In this document: positions 26,027-33,138 of the stretch, in pieces
Layout of the letters: every line of letters starts with the position of its first letter
How positions within the stretch are numbered: the first letter of the stretch is position 1
Source of the DNA: a virus
Reading direction: 5' to 3' (one strand)
Length of the DNA stretch: 42,414 nt
Virus record (IMG/VR): IMGVR_UViG_3300032156_000028
Coordinates: 1 to 42,414 of that record
Notes under the pieces: model-generated
The model's input: only the letters and a program-made list of their open reading frames with translations
Databases searched by the model: none
What the model was told of the DNA's origin: nothing
Position numbers and translations under genes: made by a program

Positions 26027-26218
26027 TTAAGCGTCTTCTGAATCAACATGTAACCAGGTTAATACTTGTGTTCTCTGTCGTTCAACCTCTAAGGATAGTT
26101 CAACGATTTGTAAAATTAAATTAGTGTCAACTCCTGGGACTGTCAATTCTGCTTTTAAAATTCTATGTAATTCATCTAATCTATCTAATGTATTCTCTAA
26201 ACTTTTATTGGTGTCCAC
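26027..26218 (-). CDS. small helical protein, unknown
   Basis: 63 residues, GTG start with GGAG seven bases upstream. Entirely helical and probably a coiled-coil dimer (TLDRLDELHRILKAEL...LSLEVERQRTQVLTWL). It stands alone between a repeat-rich control region and a strong terminator, which suggests its own promoter and a regulatory role. Confidence 0.6.
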   Translation of the reverse strand: MDTNKSLENTLDRLDELHRILKAELTVPGVDTNLILQIVELSLEVERQRTQVLTWLHVDSEDA

Positions 26219-26318
26219 TGCGGTACTCCGTTAGTTGTTGAGGTTAAAACCCACGCCTCACCTTTACACATACGTAAACTGCCTACGGGAAACGATTCTA
26301 CACCCTTCCTGTCATAAG

Positions 26319-26385
26319 AGGTGCTACCATAGCTTTGGGGAGGTGCTACCATAGCTTTGGGGAGGTGCTACCACAGCTTTTTTTT
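26319..26385. repeat. three 22-bp tandem repeats with a central dyad
   Basis: Units start at 26319, 26341 and 26363. Each carries the dyad GCTACCATAGC (GCTACCACAGC in the third) and is separated by a G-run. A degenerate fourth copy may lie near 26391. Two-helical-turn spacing puts the dyads on one face, as for a repressor, activator or Rep protein. Confidence 0.75.
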
Positions 26386-26423
26386 AAAATGGCGCTACAA
26401 CAACATTTTTTCATTTTCAAAGC

Positions 26424-26474
26424 TAACGGTAACGGTAACGGTAGAGTACGTTACTTACCGTAACGTCTGTTACC
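26424..26474. promoter_or_regulatory. TAACGG repeat and inverted-repeat cluster
   Basis: Three TAACGG hexamers in tandem (26424-26441) face inverted copies to the right (ACGGTA 26438-26443 with TACCGT 26456-26461, then GTTACC near 26469-26474). Together with the 22-bp repeats this forms a 150-bp protein-binding-like region: an origin or late-gene control site. Confidence 0.55.
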
Positions 26475-26625
26475 TTAGGTCTCGCCATCTCCATTTTTGG
26501 ATGGAGACGCTCGCCCACAAAAAACCAAAAAGGGGGAAACCCTCTCTTTTTTTGGATACCATTATTAGATCTTGTAAATATATGGCTTCTACTATCTGCT
26601 GCACACCATTTTGTATAATATCCAT
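26470..26625 (-). CDS. small protein after the RNA ligase, start uncertain
   Basis: 51 residues from ATG 26625, chosen for AGGAGT six bases upstream. In-frame ATGs at 26655 (GGGAGA upstream) and 26721 (no ribosome site, adds a CTLC motif) would lengthen it to 61 or 83 residues. It begins MDIIQNGVQQIVEAIY and ends basic and aromatic (SIQKWRWRDLR). The 3' end forms hairpins at DNA level. Unknown function. Confidence 0.4.
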   Translation of the reverse strand: MDIIQNGVQQIVEAIYLQDLIMVSKKREGFPLFGFLWASVSIQKWRWRDLR

Positions 26626-26729
26626 TGAGCTACTCCTGTTAAAAAAATTAAACATGTTTCTCCCTGCTATATAACTAGACTTACATAACGTACAAAAAAT
26701 ATGACCACTATGTAAATCCATTTACATAA

Positions 26730-27362
26730 CTAGTCTTTAAAGTCTCGCGCTTTAAGTTTAAACATCACAGGATTGGCATTCATGGTGTTGAATCTTACGA
26801 GTGGTTCTGATCTAGCGATGACACCTTCCATCTCGTAGGACATTCTATTATACCTACCAATTGGTTTGCTTTTAACAAATTCGATAATTTCATTGACTGT
26901 AAGCATCCCAAAATCATGAGGAGAAAGCAAATTTAGCCGTATAGCAAAATTATCTACCTCTTCTCGAGTACTCCATCGACCATTTACGTAAACATCGAAC
27001 AAAATAAACGATTCCGTAGGGGAATATCTACCACCAGACTGGATTTTGCCTCCAAAACCCTCACCAAACATGATGATTGGAGTTTTAACCCAGGTAAATA
27101 ATCCAGAATTACTTAAATTTCTAGCTATATCTAACATTGAAATGAAATTTAATAGATACGGAGGTATCGAGGCTTGATCTGTCCTACCTTTTACCTCAAC
27201 TTTTCCATCTTGTGAGATATAAATACGAATATTCATACCATCTATCTTCTCTTGTACTCGCCATTTCTTATGTGAGGCGAATTCAGGACAGGCATAATCG
27301 CCTTCTATGATATTATGACCATCGTCTCTCTTCCATAGAGTATTAATCTTTGGATACTCCAT
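26730..27362 (-). CDS. RNA ligase (nucleotidyltransferase superfamily)
   Basis: 210 residues, ATG after GGAAAGTAGC. Motif I is EKIDGMN with the adenylated Lys39, followed by a FGEGFGGKI block, motif III-like FILFDVYV (119-126), motif IV EGVIAR (179-184) and motif V MFKLKAR (Lys202, Lys204). This order is that of ATP-dependent RNA ligases. It would seal 3'-OH/5'-P RNA ends. In phages, such enzymes repair tRNAs cut by host defence nucleases. No kinase/phosphatase partner gene is visible, and the C-terminal domain of Rnl2 is absent. Confidence 0.8.
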   Translation of the reverse strand: MEYPKINTLWKRDDGHNIIEGDYACPEFASHKKWRVQEKIDGMNIRIYISQDGKVEVKGRTDQASIPPYLLNFISMLDIARNLSNSGLFTWVKTPIIMFGEGFGGKIQSGGRYSPTESFILFDVYVNGRWSTREEVDNFAIRLNLLSPHDFGMLTVNEIIEFVKSKPIGRYNRMSYEMEGVIARSEPLVRFNTMNANPVMFKLKARDFKD

Positions 27363-27363
27363 G

Positions 27364-27714
27364 CTACTTTCCTTTCCTAACTACTTTACCATTCCAGTGC
27401 GGCTTTTTTATACTAACAATTCTCCAATAATCTTCATCCGAGTAATCCCAAAAGACATGGCTATAATCACCAGCTTCAGGGGATACATTATATTCACTAT
27501 GCCAATTCACAGAACCAATAAGTCCCATATTCTCATAATCTAAAAAAGGTTTACCTAAAATCGGATAATAAATATTTTTTCTGTTCTTTTCTGCTCTAAT
27601 TTTTTGTTTTAAAAGTCTATCTCTTTCAATTCTAGCTTCAAGTATCCTTTTTTCATATTTATCCCACTGCTTTTGTAAGTAACTTTTTTTCTTTTTCCGT
27701 GAATAACGCTTCAT
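27364..27714 (-). CDS. basic coiled-coil protein, unknown
   Basis: 116 residues from ATG 27714; a longer frame upstream would cross the terminator at 27724-27752 and is rejected. The first 50 residues are highly basic and helical (MKRYSRKKKKSYLQKQWDKY). The second half is beta-like and aromatic (GSVNWHSEYNVSPEAGDYSH). Its stop lies just before the RNA ligase start, so both may be co-transcribed. Confidence 0.5.
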   Translation of the reverse strand: MKRYSRKKKKSYLQKQWDKYEKRILEARIERDRLLKQKIRAEKNRKNIYYPILGKPFLDYENMGLIGSVNWHSEYNVSPEAGDYSHVFWDYSDEDYWRIVSIKKPHWNGKVVRKGK

Positions 27715-27723
27715 TTTATCCCA

Positions 27724-27752
27724 TAAAAAAAGAGGGTTAGTAGTCCCTAACC
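27724..27752 (-). terminator. intrinsic terminator
   Basis: On the minus strand GGGTTAG pairs with CTAACCC around GGACTA, followed by TCTTTTTTT. It ends the transcript carrying the primase-like fragment and lies just upstream of the 27714 gene. Confidence 0.8.
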
Positions 27753-27788
27753 CCCCGTAGTAAATGAATAATACCTGCGAAAGTATTA

Positions 27789-27962
27789 TCAATAAAATAT
27801 CAATCTGCTGTCAATATCATACATGGGAACCACTGCCACTTTCCCATATTTATTATTTCTAAATCGAATTCCATAATAACCAACTTTCTTACTATCGAGA
27901 TAATCAGAAGTTCCTGTAGCGTTCGAGTGCATCCAAAACCCATAAGCTTTTTTAGCTGCCAC
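27789..27962 (-). pseudogene. primase N-terminal-like fragment
   Basis: 57 residues, GTG at 27962 with AAGGA upstream. The pattern AKKAYGFWMHSNATGTSDYL, then SKKVGYYGIRF, KVAVVPMYDIDSRL resembles the region just before and into the Toprim core of phage or plasmid primase-helicases (SG..YL..K.V..YG.RF...VPM.D.DG.L). It stops where the catalytic part should begin. Either a relic or a small protein reusing this fold. The comparison is from memory of family pattern. Confidence 0.45.
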
Positions 27963-27978
27963 TTCGTCCTTTTAAAGA

Positions 27979-28020
27979 TTTAGGGTTTGGTGTTACACAA
28001 TTTAGGGTTTCGTGTTACAC
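27979..28020. repeat. two 20-bp direct repeats at 22-bp spacing
   Basis: Copies at 27979-27998 and 28001-28020 differ at one base. Each ends in the dyad GTGTTACAC. They lie between two divergent genes and probably form the shared operator or a small iteron set. Confidence 0.8.
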
Positions 28021-28081
28021 CTTGCTTAAAAAAACATCGAGAAATAAAGCCTTCTTTACATGGTACAATATTTTTGGCGAA

Positions 28082-28339
28082 ATGGAAATGAAAGTGAGTG
28101 ATTTGATCAATCCACAAAGTAGTATTGACCAAAAAGAAGAGGACAGAGAAAGTATTTTTCAGGCATTACGCTTAATTGCTGGCAATTCAAAATCTGCGGA
28201 AATCAATGCGCGAACACTTGGAAATAAATTAAAGTCTTACAAAGACAGGCGGGAACTTGGCTATGTATTGACAATTGCTCGTAAGAATCAAGCTTCTGTT
28301 TGGTGGAAGGTAGTAAAAACTTCAAAAATTTCTGAATAA
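28082..28339 (+). CDS. primase/helicase C-terminal-like small protein
   Basis: 85 residues from ATG 28082; a TTG at 28022 would add 20 codons. No good ribosome site is seen for either. The block SAEINARTLGNKLKSYKDRR and closing VWWKVVKT resemble the winged-helix tail at the C-terminus of many phage primase/helicase ATPases, where an R.LG..L...R segment is followed by a short W-containing strand. It may act now as a DNA-binding regulator of the adjacent repeats, or be a fragment. A -10-like TACAAT lies at 28064-28069. Confidence 0.45.
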   Translation: MEMKVSDLINPQSSIDQKEEDRESIFQALRLIAGNSKSAEINARTLGNKLKSYKDRRELGYVLTIARKNQASVWWKVVKTSKISE

Positions 28340-28353
28340 AATTGCAATGTAGT

Positions 28354-28381
28354 GGGTTGGTCTATGTGTTTTGACCAACCC
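28354..28381. terminator. hairpin between convergent genes
   Basis: GGGTTGGTC (28354-28362) pairs perfectly with GACCAACCC (28373-28381), loop 10. It separates the plus gene ending at 28339 from the minus gene ending at 28475. No U-tract on either side, so a bidirectional terminator is probable but not certain. Confidence 0.5.
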
Positions 28382-28474
28382 CCCTGTTAGTGTATCCAAT
28401 ATAGCGCCTCAATCTGGGCTTACGATAAAATTGATTTTATACGCATTGGTCACATTGGTCTATTCCTATAACAC

Positions 28475-28636
28475 TTACGTAAATATGTCACATTGAGTAT
28501 TTTGTATCTTCTGCCATTTTTTCCGCGTTAGATATAAAAGAGACCAAGGCGACCAACCCCTGATGATTCCTTTGAATTTAAATTCATCCAAGTCCTCTTT
28601 CCATTCTCTCCATGCTTCGGATTCAAAAAATTTCAT
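28475..28636 (-). CDS. 53-residue protein, unknown
   Basis: ATG at 28636 overlaps the upstream stop as ATGA; TAA at 28475-28477. Trp-rich helical product (MKFFESEAWREWKEDLDEFK, then IIRGWSPWSLLYL). Translational coupling to a CxxC-protein gene supports expression. Function unknown. Confidence 0.55.
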   Translation of the reverse strand: MKFFESEAWREWKEDLDEFKFKGIIRGWSPWSLLYLTRKKWQKIQNTQCDIFT

Positions 28637-28863
28637 TTAACCCCTAAGAATTCTAGTAATAATGGTTTGCAATCATTACACACATGAAAAGTAGCAGAAT
28701 AATAAATAAAGTATGAGCAAATTTCCTCTGGCCTAGGAGGAGCTTTATCAAAATCTATCCTATAAGGTCTAATAGTAGTTTTAGGCCATAAAGTATCTTG
28801 ATCTTTTGGCAGTTCGCTTTTTATCTCTTTCTGGCAATGATCGCATTTATAAATTTGGCTCAT
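28633..28863 (-). CDS. small CxxC zinc-binding-like protein
   Basis: 76 residues, TAATG-coupled to its upstream gene. Two knuckles, CDHC (7-10) and CNDC near residue 62, could bind one zinc. The middle is basic and proline-containing. One of at least seven small CxxC proteins in this half of the genome; target unknown. Confidence 0.6.
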   Translation of the reverse strand: MSQIYKCDHCQKEIKSELPKDQDTLWPKTTIRPYRIDFDKAPPRPEEICSYFIYYSATFHVCNDCKPLLLEFLGVK

Positions 28864-29111
28864 TATTCCACCGTATTTTTTGACTTATACCCACAGTAAG
28901 GACAATAGTTAATTTCATCCTCATACTCTTCCATATAAAAAAACAAGTGGCCTAAATACTCATAGCAACATCCACACTCATGGGTTACTAAAGCTTTATC
29001 AAACCCATCTCTAAATCTAACTGGATTCCAACTATCATCTCTATAGATAATTTCTTCCCTAGGGTCTTCTAACTTGCTTATATCTTTTGAGTAGGTGTAA
29101 AGCCTGTTCAT
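28863..29111 (-). CDS. small CxxC zinc-binding-like protein
   Basis: 82 residues; ATG directly overlaps the end of the SPFH gene (ATAGATG). Knuckles ECGCC near residue 47 and CPYCG near residue 70 suggest a zinc ribbon. The N-terminus is acidic and the segment between knuckles aromatic (GHLFFYMEEYEDE). Coupled in both directions. Confidence 0.6.
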   Translation of the reverse strand: MNRLYTYSKDISKLEDPREEIIYRDDSWNPVRFRDGFDKALVTHECGCCYEYLGHLFFYMEEYEDEINYCPYCGYKSKNTVE

Positions 29112-29908
29112 CTATCTAACACATTCATTAAAGGCATAGACGCCCCGAAGTATGTTGGTAGTTTGCCATCCCATTTCTCTATTTTCTTTAACTGTATAAT
29201 CTCGGGAGAGGTACAATTCTTTTTAATATTCAAGGCGTAGGCTTCTGCATCTGCACGCATTTTAGTTTGTAATGCTTGCTCTCTGACTTGCTCTGTGAGG
29301 TTGTGAGCTGTCTTTGAGGTTTGCTCTGCTATCTGCTTCTCCTCAACTGCATGAATAAACTGAGGGGTAAAGTCTAGATGTACAAAGTTAAAATCTACAA
29401 GGAGAATAAAGATAGGGTCTAGACGTTCTTTCAACTCTTTGAATACTTCATCTTTTGCCTCGTTTCTTATCCTGATGAGATCTTCTGCTGTAAATCGAGC
29501 AACAATGGCTTTAATACTTTCCTGGCTATAAGGATCAAGAATAATGTTCTCAAAATCCGTACCAACTGCACGATAAATCTTAATGGCATCAGTTATCCTA
29601 TAGTTGATAGCCACCTCAGCAGAGACGGATTGCAAGTCCTTAGATAGAGCTGTAGTCGTTATTAACTTCTTGCAAATCCTATTGTTGATGTAAATGACAT
29701 TGTCCCAGAATGGAATCTTAAAATACATTCCTGATTCTGTGTGTGATCGTACTATCTTACCCATTCTCATGTGCAGTGCTGTATATCCTGGCTGTATCAC
29801 GTAATATGATTTAAAGCCTAAAATAACAAATACAATACAAAAAATTATAAAGAAAACCATCTTCTTAAGCGGGCCAAAAGCCTCTTTAACATTGTCGAAA
29901 TCTTCCAT
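29108..29908 (-). CDS. SPFH/prohibitin-like membrane protein
   Basis: 266 residues, ATG after AGGAGAGCA. One N-terminal membrane helix (MVFFIIFCIVFVILG, about 18-35) is followed by the SPFH domain: YVIQPGYTALHMRMGKI, SGMYFKIPFWDNV, KDLQSVSAEVAINYRIT and AVEEKQIAEQ. A coiled-coil tail then runs to the end. Cellular members (prohibitin, HflK/HflC) form large membrane rings and regulate the FtsH protease. A phage copy could modify FtsH, microdomains or the infection membrane. Its place after the large terminase is not the usual site for host-takeover genes. Confidence 0.85.
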   Translation of the reverse strand: MEDFDNVKEAFGPLKKMVFFIIFCIVFVILGFKSYYVIQPGYTALHMRMGKIVRSHTESGMYFKIPFWDNVIYINNRICKKLITTTALSKDLQSVSAEVAINYRITDAIKIYRAVGTDFENIILDPYSQESIKAIVARFTAEDLIRIRNEAKDEVFKELKERLDPIFILLVDFNFVHLDFTPQFIHAVEEKQIAEQTSKTAHNLTEQVREQALQTKMRADAEAYALNIKKNCTSPEIIQLKKIEKWDGKLPTYFGASMPLMNVLDR

Positions 29909-29928
29909 TGCTCTCCTATATGTTTAAA

Positions 29929-31323
29929 TTAATACCTATTATCATCCCTAAAGAAGTCAGGTAAGTTTGATTTATTACCAGACAAAGCTTTTTGGTATCT
30001 CTGTTTTAATTCATCTGCACTTAATCCGTCACGAGTCTTGCTTAAAGATAAAACCATGTACCTAGCGGCATCTGCACCGTGACTAAAATTATTGTGTAAA
30101 GGTTTATCGTGATAAATCTTAAGTTTTACATCGTATTCCCTCCTGTAATTCTCCAAACACTTGAGTAGATCGGCGCATCGCTCTTCATCTATCCACATAC
30201 GACTAAATGCGCTCCTAACTGCTTCGATTCCGTCCTCGAGAGTTAGGTTAGGTAAAACACTTTTCATTCGTCCTAGGTCATCCTTACGCGTCTCAAAGAT
30301 AAGTCCTAGTTCCCTTGCCTTCTCTATTCTGGTCATACCTGTACCAAATTCATGGACAGCCACGTCGTGCGGAGCGAAATGTTTATTATGTACGTATCCA
30401 AGATCTCTTTCTTTCTCTCGTATTATTTTTATGTAATGTTCTAACCCTTGTAGTTGATTACTGTAATAGTCTATCACACGAACGCATAAACCTTGAACCT
30501 GAAACCATACTATGCAGCAGGCGTCATTATAACCCAAATCCCATGCGGTATTAACTCCTATGCCCGACTCGTACGGCACTTTCGTAATCCTACCCTCCAA
30601 ACGCATCTTGTCTAGGTACTTAGTGTAAAAAGCTCCTTCCTGACCTAACCATGAGCAATAATACTCTTGGTCTATCAAATCATCTGACATTATACCCTCA
30701 GCTCGTTCTCTAGCGATTTCGTGCATAGGTATATGCTGGGTCTCCTCAACTGTCATCTTATAACTGAACCATAATGGATTTTTCTGTGCTATGTTCCACA
30801 GCTCCCAGAAGTGGTTTTTGCCACGTGGGGTGCTGATAAAGATCATTGTACCCTTGTTTGCAACAGTTATAGGACGCATATAGTGATAGGCTCGTGGGTC
30901 TTGAAGCGCGTACTCTGAATATATAATCAGGGAGGCGTTTGTACCTACCAGGGCATCTATATTGTCGCTCCCACAGAGCTGTAACAAGCTATCGTTAGTA
31001 AAACGTATCTTCATGTCTGAGGAGTTAATACTCGCTACTAACTCAGAGGGGACAAAATCTAAAAACCTAGTCCCATCATTCATCATCGAATCCCAAATTA
31101 CTCGACGGGCCATGGCAAAAGTGGGCAATATGTAATAGCAAATAATTTGCTTCTCCAGACATGCTCTTATTGCCAAATTGAAACAACAAACATCTTTGCC
31201 TGCTCTTCGTGGCAATAACGCCATTATTCTCTTGTACTTCTTATTGAAATATGCGTCCAATAAGGGTAGTTGATAAGGTCTGGGTTTAAATTTGTCCAGA
31301 CTTATCTTGTTCTCTTCCTTCAT
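29929..31323 (-). CDS. large terminase subunit
   Basis: 464 residues from ATG 31323; a TTG ten codons earlier lacks a ribosome site. Walker A is ALLPRRAGKD (about 36-45). The Walker B strand reads ASLIIYSEYAL, with Ser in place of the usual Asp before the catalytic Glu, a variant seen in related podovirus terminases. The motor motif is FISTPRGKNH. The nuclease domain begins AWDLGYNDACCIVWFQ and includes HDVAVHEFGTG with further acidic residues. It packages DNA into the prohead through the portal. Confidence 0.85.
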   Translation of the reverse strand: MKEENKISLDKFKPRPYQLPLLDAYFNKKYKRIMALLPRRAGKDVCCFNLAIRACLEKQIICYYILPTFAMARRVIWDSMMNDGTRFLDFVPSELVASINSSDMKIRFTNDSLLQLCGSDNIDALVGTNASLIIYSEYALQDPRAYHYMRPITVANKGTMIFISTPRGKNHFWELWNIAQKNPLWFSYKMTVEETQHIPMHEIARERAEGIMSDDLIDQEYYCSWLGQEGAFYTKYLDKMRLEGRITKVPYESGIGVNTAWDLGYNDACCIVWFQVQGLCVRVIDYYSNQLQGLEHYIKIIREKERDLGYVHNKHFAPHDVAVHEFGTGMTRIEKARELGLIFETRKDDLGRMKSVLPNLTLEDGIEAVRSAFSRMWIDEERCADLLKCLENYRREYDVKLKIYHDKPLHNNFSHGADAARYMVLSLSKTRDGLSADELKQRYQKALSGNKSNLPDFFRDDNRY

Positions 31324-31369
31324 TATTACTCTCGATTCTCCACTTGCCGACAAATAGTCGACAAGTTAC

Positions 31370-31407
31370 TTATTCAAGTTTTGGGTCTCTCCCTACCCAA
31401 TGAATAA
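31370..31407 (-). other. hairpin between small gene and terminase
   Basis: Outer stem TTATTCA/TGAATAA (31370-31376 with 31401-31407) and inner stem TTGGGT/ACCCAA (31381-31386 with 31395-31400), with a four-base bulge. No U-tract. It could set a processing point upstream of the terminase gene. Confidence 0.4.
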
Positions 31408-31413
31408 AATTAG

Positions 31414-31722
31414 TTAAACAGTCATTACATAAACGCCATTCATTTTAGGAAACTCGTAAACATCTTCTAGATATAAAACATTAGAGTGATACTCGAATAT
31501 ATTCTCACACTTATTGCACTTAAAAGAGTTAAGTCTAATTGAACTATACCAACCCATAGCCTTTTCCAACTTGCCTAATCTCTCCTCCATAGACATAAAA
31601 AGGTCTAGTCTTCGCATAATCTCATCTAGGTCATAACTATTAGGCCCAATGTATATCTTTTCACTTCGTGGGTGATGTGGGCCAACGTACACGCCATCAT
31701 CGTCCTTATCACTTAGGGGCAT
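31414..31722 (-). CDS. small protein with single CxxC, unknown
   Basis: 102 residues, ATG after AGAGGAAAAACGTA. Acidic start (MPLSDKDDDGVYVGPHHPRS), a coiled helix (DEIMRRLDLFMSMEERLGKL), then CNKC and a beta end. It overlaps the upstream gene slightly. Position directly before the terminase might suggest a packaging role, but nothing in the sequence shows it. Confidence 0.5.
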   Translation of the reverse strand: MPLSDKDDDGVYVGPHHPRSEKIYIGPNSYDLDEIMRRLDLFMSMEERLGKLEKAMGWYSSIRLNSFKCNKCENIFEYHSNVLYLEDVYEFPKMNGVYVMTV

Positions 31723-31990
31723 TACGTTTTTCCTCTAACTTTAAACAATATTCTGTACAGGAGGGCAAAGCCTGTAAATAACAAGCATGACAACTATAAT
31801 ATTTGCACATCTTTTCATGATCGTCAGAGACTGATTTTATCTCTTTACTGCTAGGGCCTTTAATACTTATCTCCCAGCAGAATCGCTTTTCAGTTGGCAT
31901 TAAACAAAACTCACAGAGTACTTTATTTTTACTCTCTTCTCGTTTGTTCTTCATCGAAGCCCGTATTTTATCTTTAGCTTTAGGAGTCAT
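31709..31990 (-). CDS. small Cys-rich protein
   Basis: 93 residues, ATG after GGAGCTATAG. Basic N-terminus, then CEFC, a lone Cys, CKYYSCHAC and a C-terminal Cys pair (SCTEYC): enough for one or two zinc sites. Follows the XRE-like gene with no gap. Unknown target. Confidence 0.55.
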   Translation of the reverse strand: MTPKAKDKIRASMKNKREESKNKVLCEFCLMPTEKRFCWEISIKGPSSKEIKSVSDDHEKMCKYYSCHACYLQALPSCTEYCLKLEEKRNAPK

Positions 31991-32551
31991 CTATAGCTCC
32001 TCAATGTTAACGATGTTATCTTGAAGGACTTTCTTAATAATATCGTTGGTACATTCAGGGCAGATAAAACATTCAATGAGAGTATTAGAATTAATAATAG
32101 AATTCTTAGGAGAGGGAATAACAATCATCTTGAAATAGTTATCACAATCTGGGTGGCCCCAAGTAGATTTTTCTGTACTTGGTATCTCTATACCACATAA
32201 AGCACAATGAAAATGGGGTTTGATAGCTATAGAACTATCTACACCCATAACAGTAATCTTGTCGGGTATGCCTTCTTGCAAAACCTGGTCTTTCTGAAAG
32301 TTCTGTGATTGCTTCAATCTCATTTTCTCATATCTTTGCTTGCAATCTTCCTTGTAGGCTGCACCTGCTTCAACTGGGTCAAGCTTCAACCCGTTTATAA
32401 TCTTATCGCAAACAGTGTCTCTTACGCCTGTAGTGCCATGAACTACTTGACTAATATGACTAGGAGAAGTACCACAGAGTTTTGCCACTGTAGTAAATTT
32501 TGTTATACCCAACTCTGCCATTTTCTTTAAAATTAGTTCTCTAAATTCCAT
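31991..32551 (-). CDS. helix-turn-helix regulator with CxxC tail
   Basis: 186 residues from ATG 32551 (GGAAAGAT upstream); a longer frame overlaps the gene before it and is rejected. Residues 1-60 (MEFRELILKKMAELGITKFT, then TVAKLCGTSPSHISQVVHG) form an XRE/Cro-type HTH. The C-terminal half has CALC, a His/Cys pair near CD and CPEC, like a zinc ribbon. A phage repressor or activator fused to a zinc domain. It could control this operon of small genes. Confidence 0.7.
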   Translation of the reverse strand: MEFRELILKKMAELGITKFTTVAKLCGTSPSHISQVVHGTTGVRDTVCDKIINGLKLDPVEAGAAYKEDCKQRYEKMRLKQSQNFQKDQVLQEGIPDKITVMGVDSSIAIKPHFHCALCGIEIPSTEKSTWGHPDCDNYFKMIVIPSPKNSIINSNTLIECFICPECTNDIIKKVLQDNIVNIEEL

Positions 32552-32573
32552 ATCTTTCCTTTCCAATCCTAAG

Positions 32574-32774
32574 TTATCGCTCTTGCATTTCAGCAAACAA
32601 TCCAGTGCGCCAGCAATGATCGCAGCACCAGAAATCACGTATTTCATGGTCTGTGTTTGGTTCCAACTCGACAAGGTAATGACCGTCTGAGACTTCGAAG
32701 AACGTTCTGCAAGCATCGCAACGCCTTTTATCGCAATTCTTTTGGGTTTTGGGTCTCGTGAACTTTCTTAGCAT
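32574..32774 (-). CDS. small zinc-ribbon-like protein
   Basis: 66 residues from ATG 32774 with GAGGGA upstream; the TTG four codons earlier is ignored. Knuckles RRCDACR and WCCDHCW are separated by about 32 residues, a typical ribbon spacing. Basic N-terminus (MLRKFTRPKTQKNCDKRRCD). Confidence 0.6.
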   Translation of the reverse strand: MLRKFTRPKTQKNCDKRRCDACRTFFEVSDGHYLVELEPNTDHEIRDFWCCDHCWRTGLFAEMQER

Positions 32775-32919
32775 TACTTCCCTCAATTAAGTCATCTACT
32801 AAAGAAATACTTACACAGGTCTCACAGAAGTGTTTAACATTCTTGTCTTGCTTGACTGTTAGCATGTTCTTTTCAATGACAATGCCGCAAGCATCACAGT
32901 TATAAGTTATCGTTTTCAT
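32728..32919 (-). CDS. small zinc-ribbon-like protein
   Basis: 63 residues from ATG 32919 (AGAGGA upstream). Knuckles CDACG and CETC about 22 residues apart give a compact zinc finger; the tail is acidic then basic. It overlaps the following gene by 47 bp in another frame, which suggests tight packing. Confidence 0.6.
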   Translation of the reverse strand: MKTITYNCDACGIVIEKNMLTVKQDKNVKHFCETCVSISLVDDLIEGSNAKKVHETQNPKELR

Positions 32920-32924
32920 TTCTT

Positions 32925-33128
32925 TTATTCCTCTACATCTACCGTATAAATTATTAATGCTCCATGCCATATATTTGATTCATCTACAGAAGTTGAATAT
33001 TTAATATCTATCAAGTGTTCGCAGTCAATACCTTCTTCCTCTAAGAAATCATTAATTTCTCCAGAAAGTGTTTGATATTTATAACTACAAAAACACTGTA
33101 CTAAAGGTTCTCTGTTAACATTTTTCAT
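32925..33128 (-). CDS. Cse60-like small protein (tentative)
   Basis: 67 residues from ATG 33128 after GAGGGTTAGAA. The pattern EINDFLEEEGIDCEHLIDIK followed by YSTS...ALIIYTVD resembles the Cse60 sporulation-family fold, a small ferredoxin-like domain also common in phages. Function in phages is unknown; the naming is by resemblance. Confidence 0.5.
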   Translation of the reverse strand: MKNVNREPLVQCFCSYKYQTLSGEINDFLEEEGIDCEHLIDIKYSTSVDESNIWHGALIIYTVDVEE

Positions 33129-33138
33129 TTCTAACCCT

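Noticed and set aside
26319-26385. Possible CRISPR array
   Set aside because: Units are contiguous with no spacers, and no cas gene is present.
27979-28020. TTTAGGG units resembling plant telomere repeats
   Set aside because: Only two copies, embedded in a longer 20-bp phage repeat at 22-bp spacing; no telomere array.
32552-32716. Upstream extension of the HTH gene
   Set aside because: It overlaps the neighbouring CxxC gene, lacks a ribosome site, and the ATG at 32551 has a good one.
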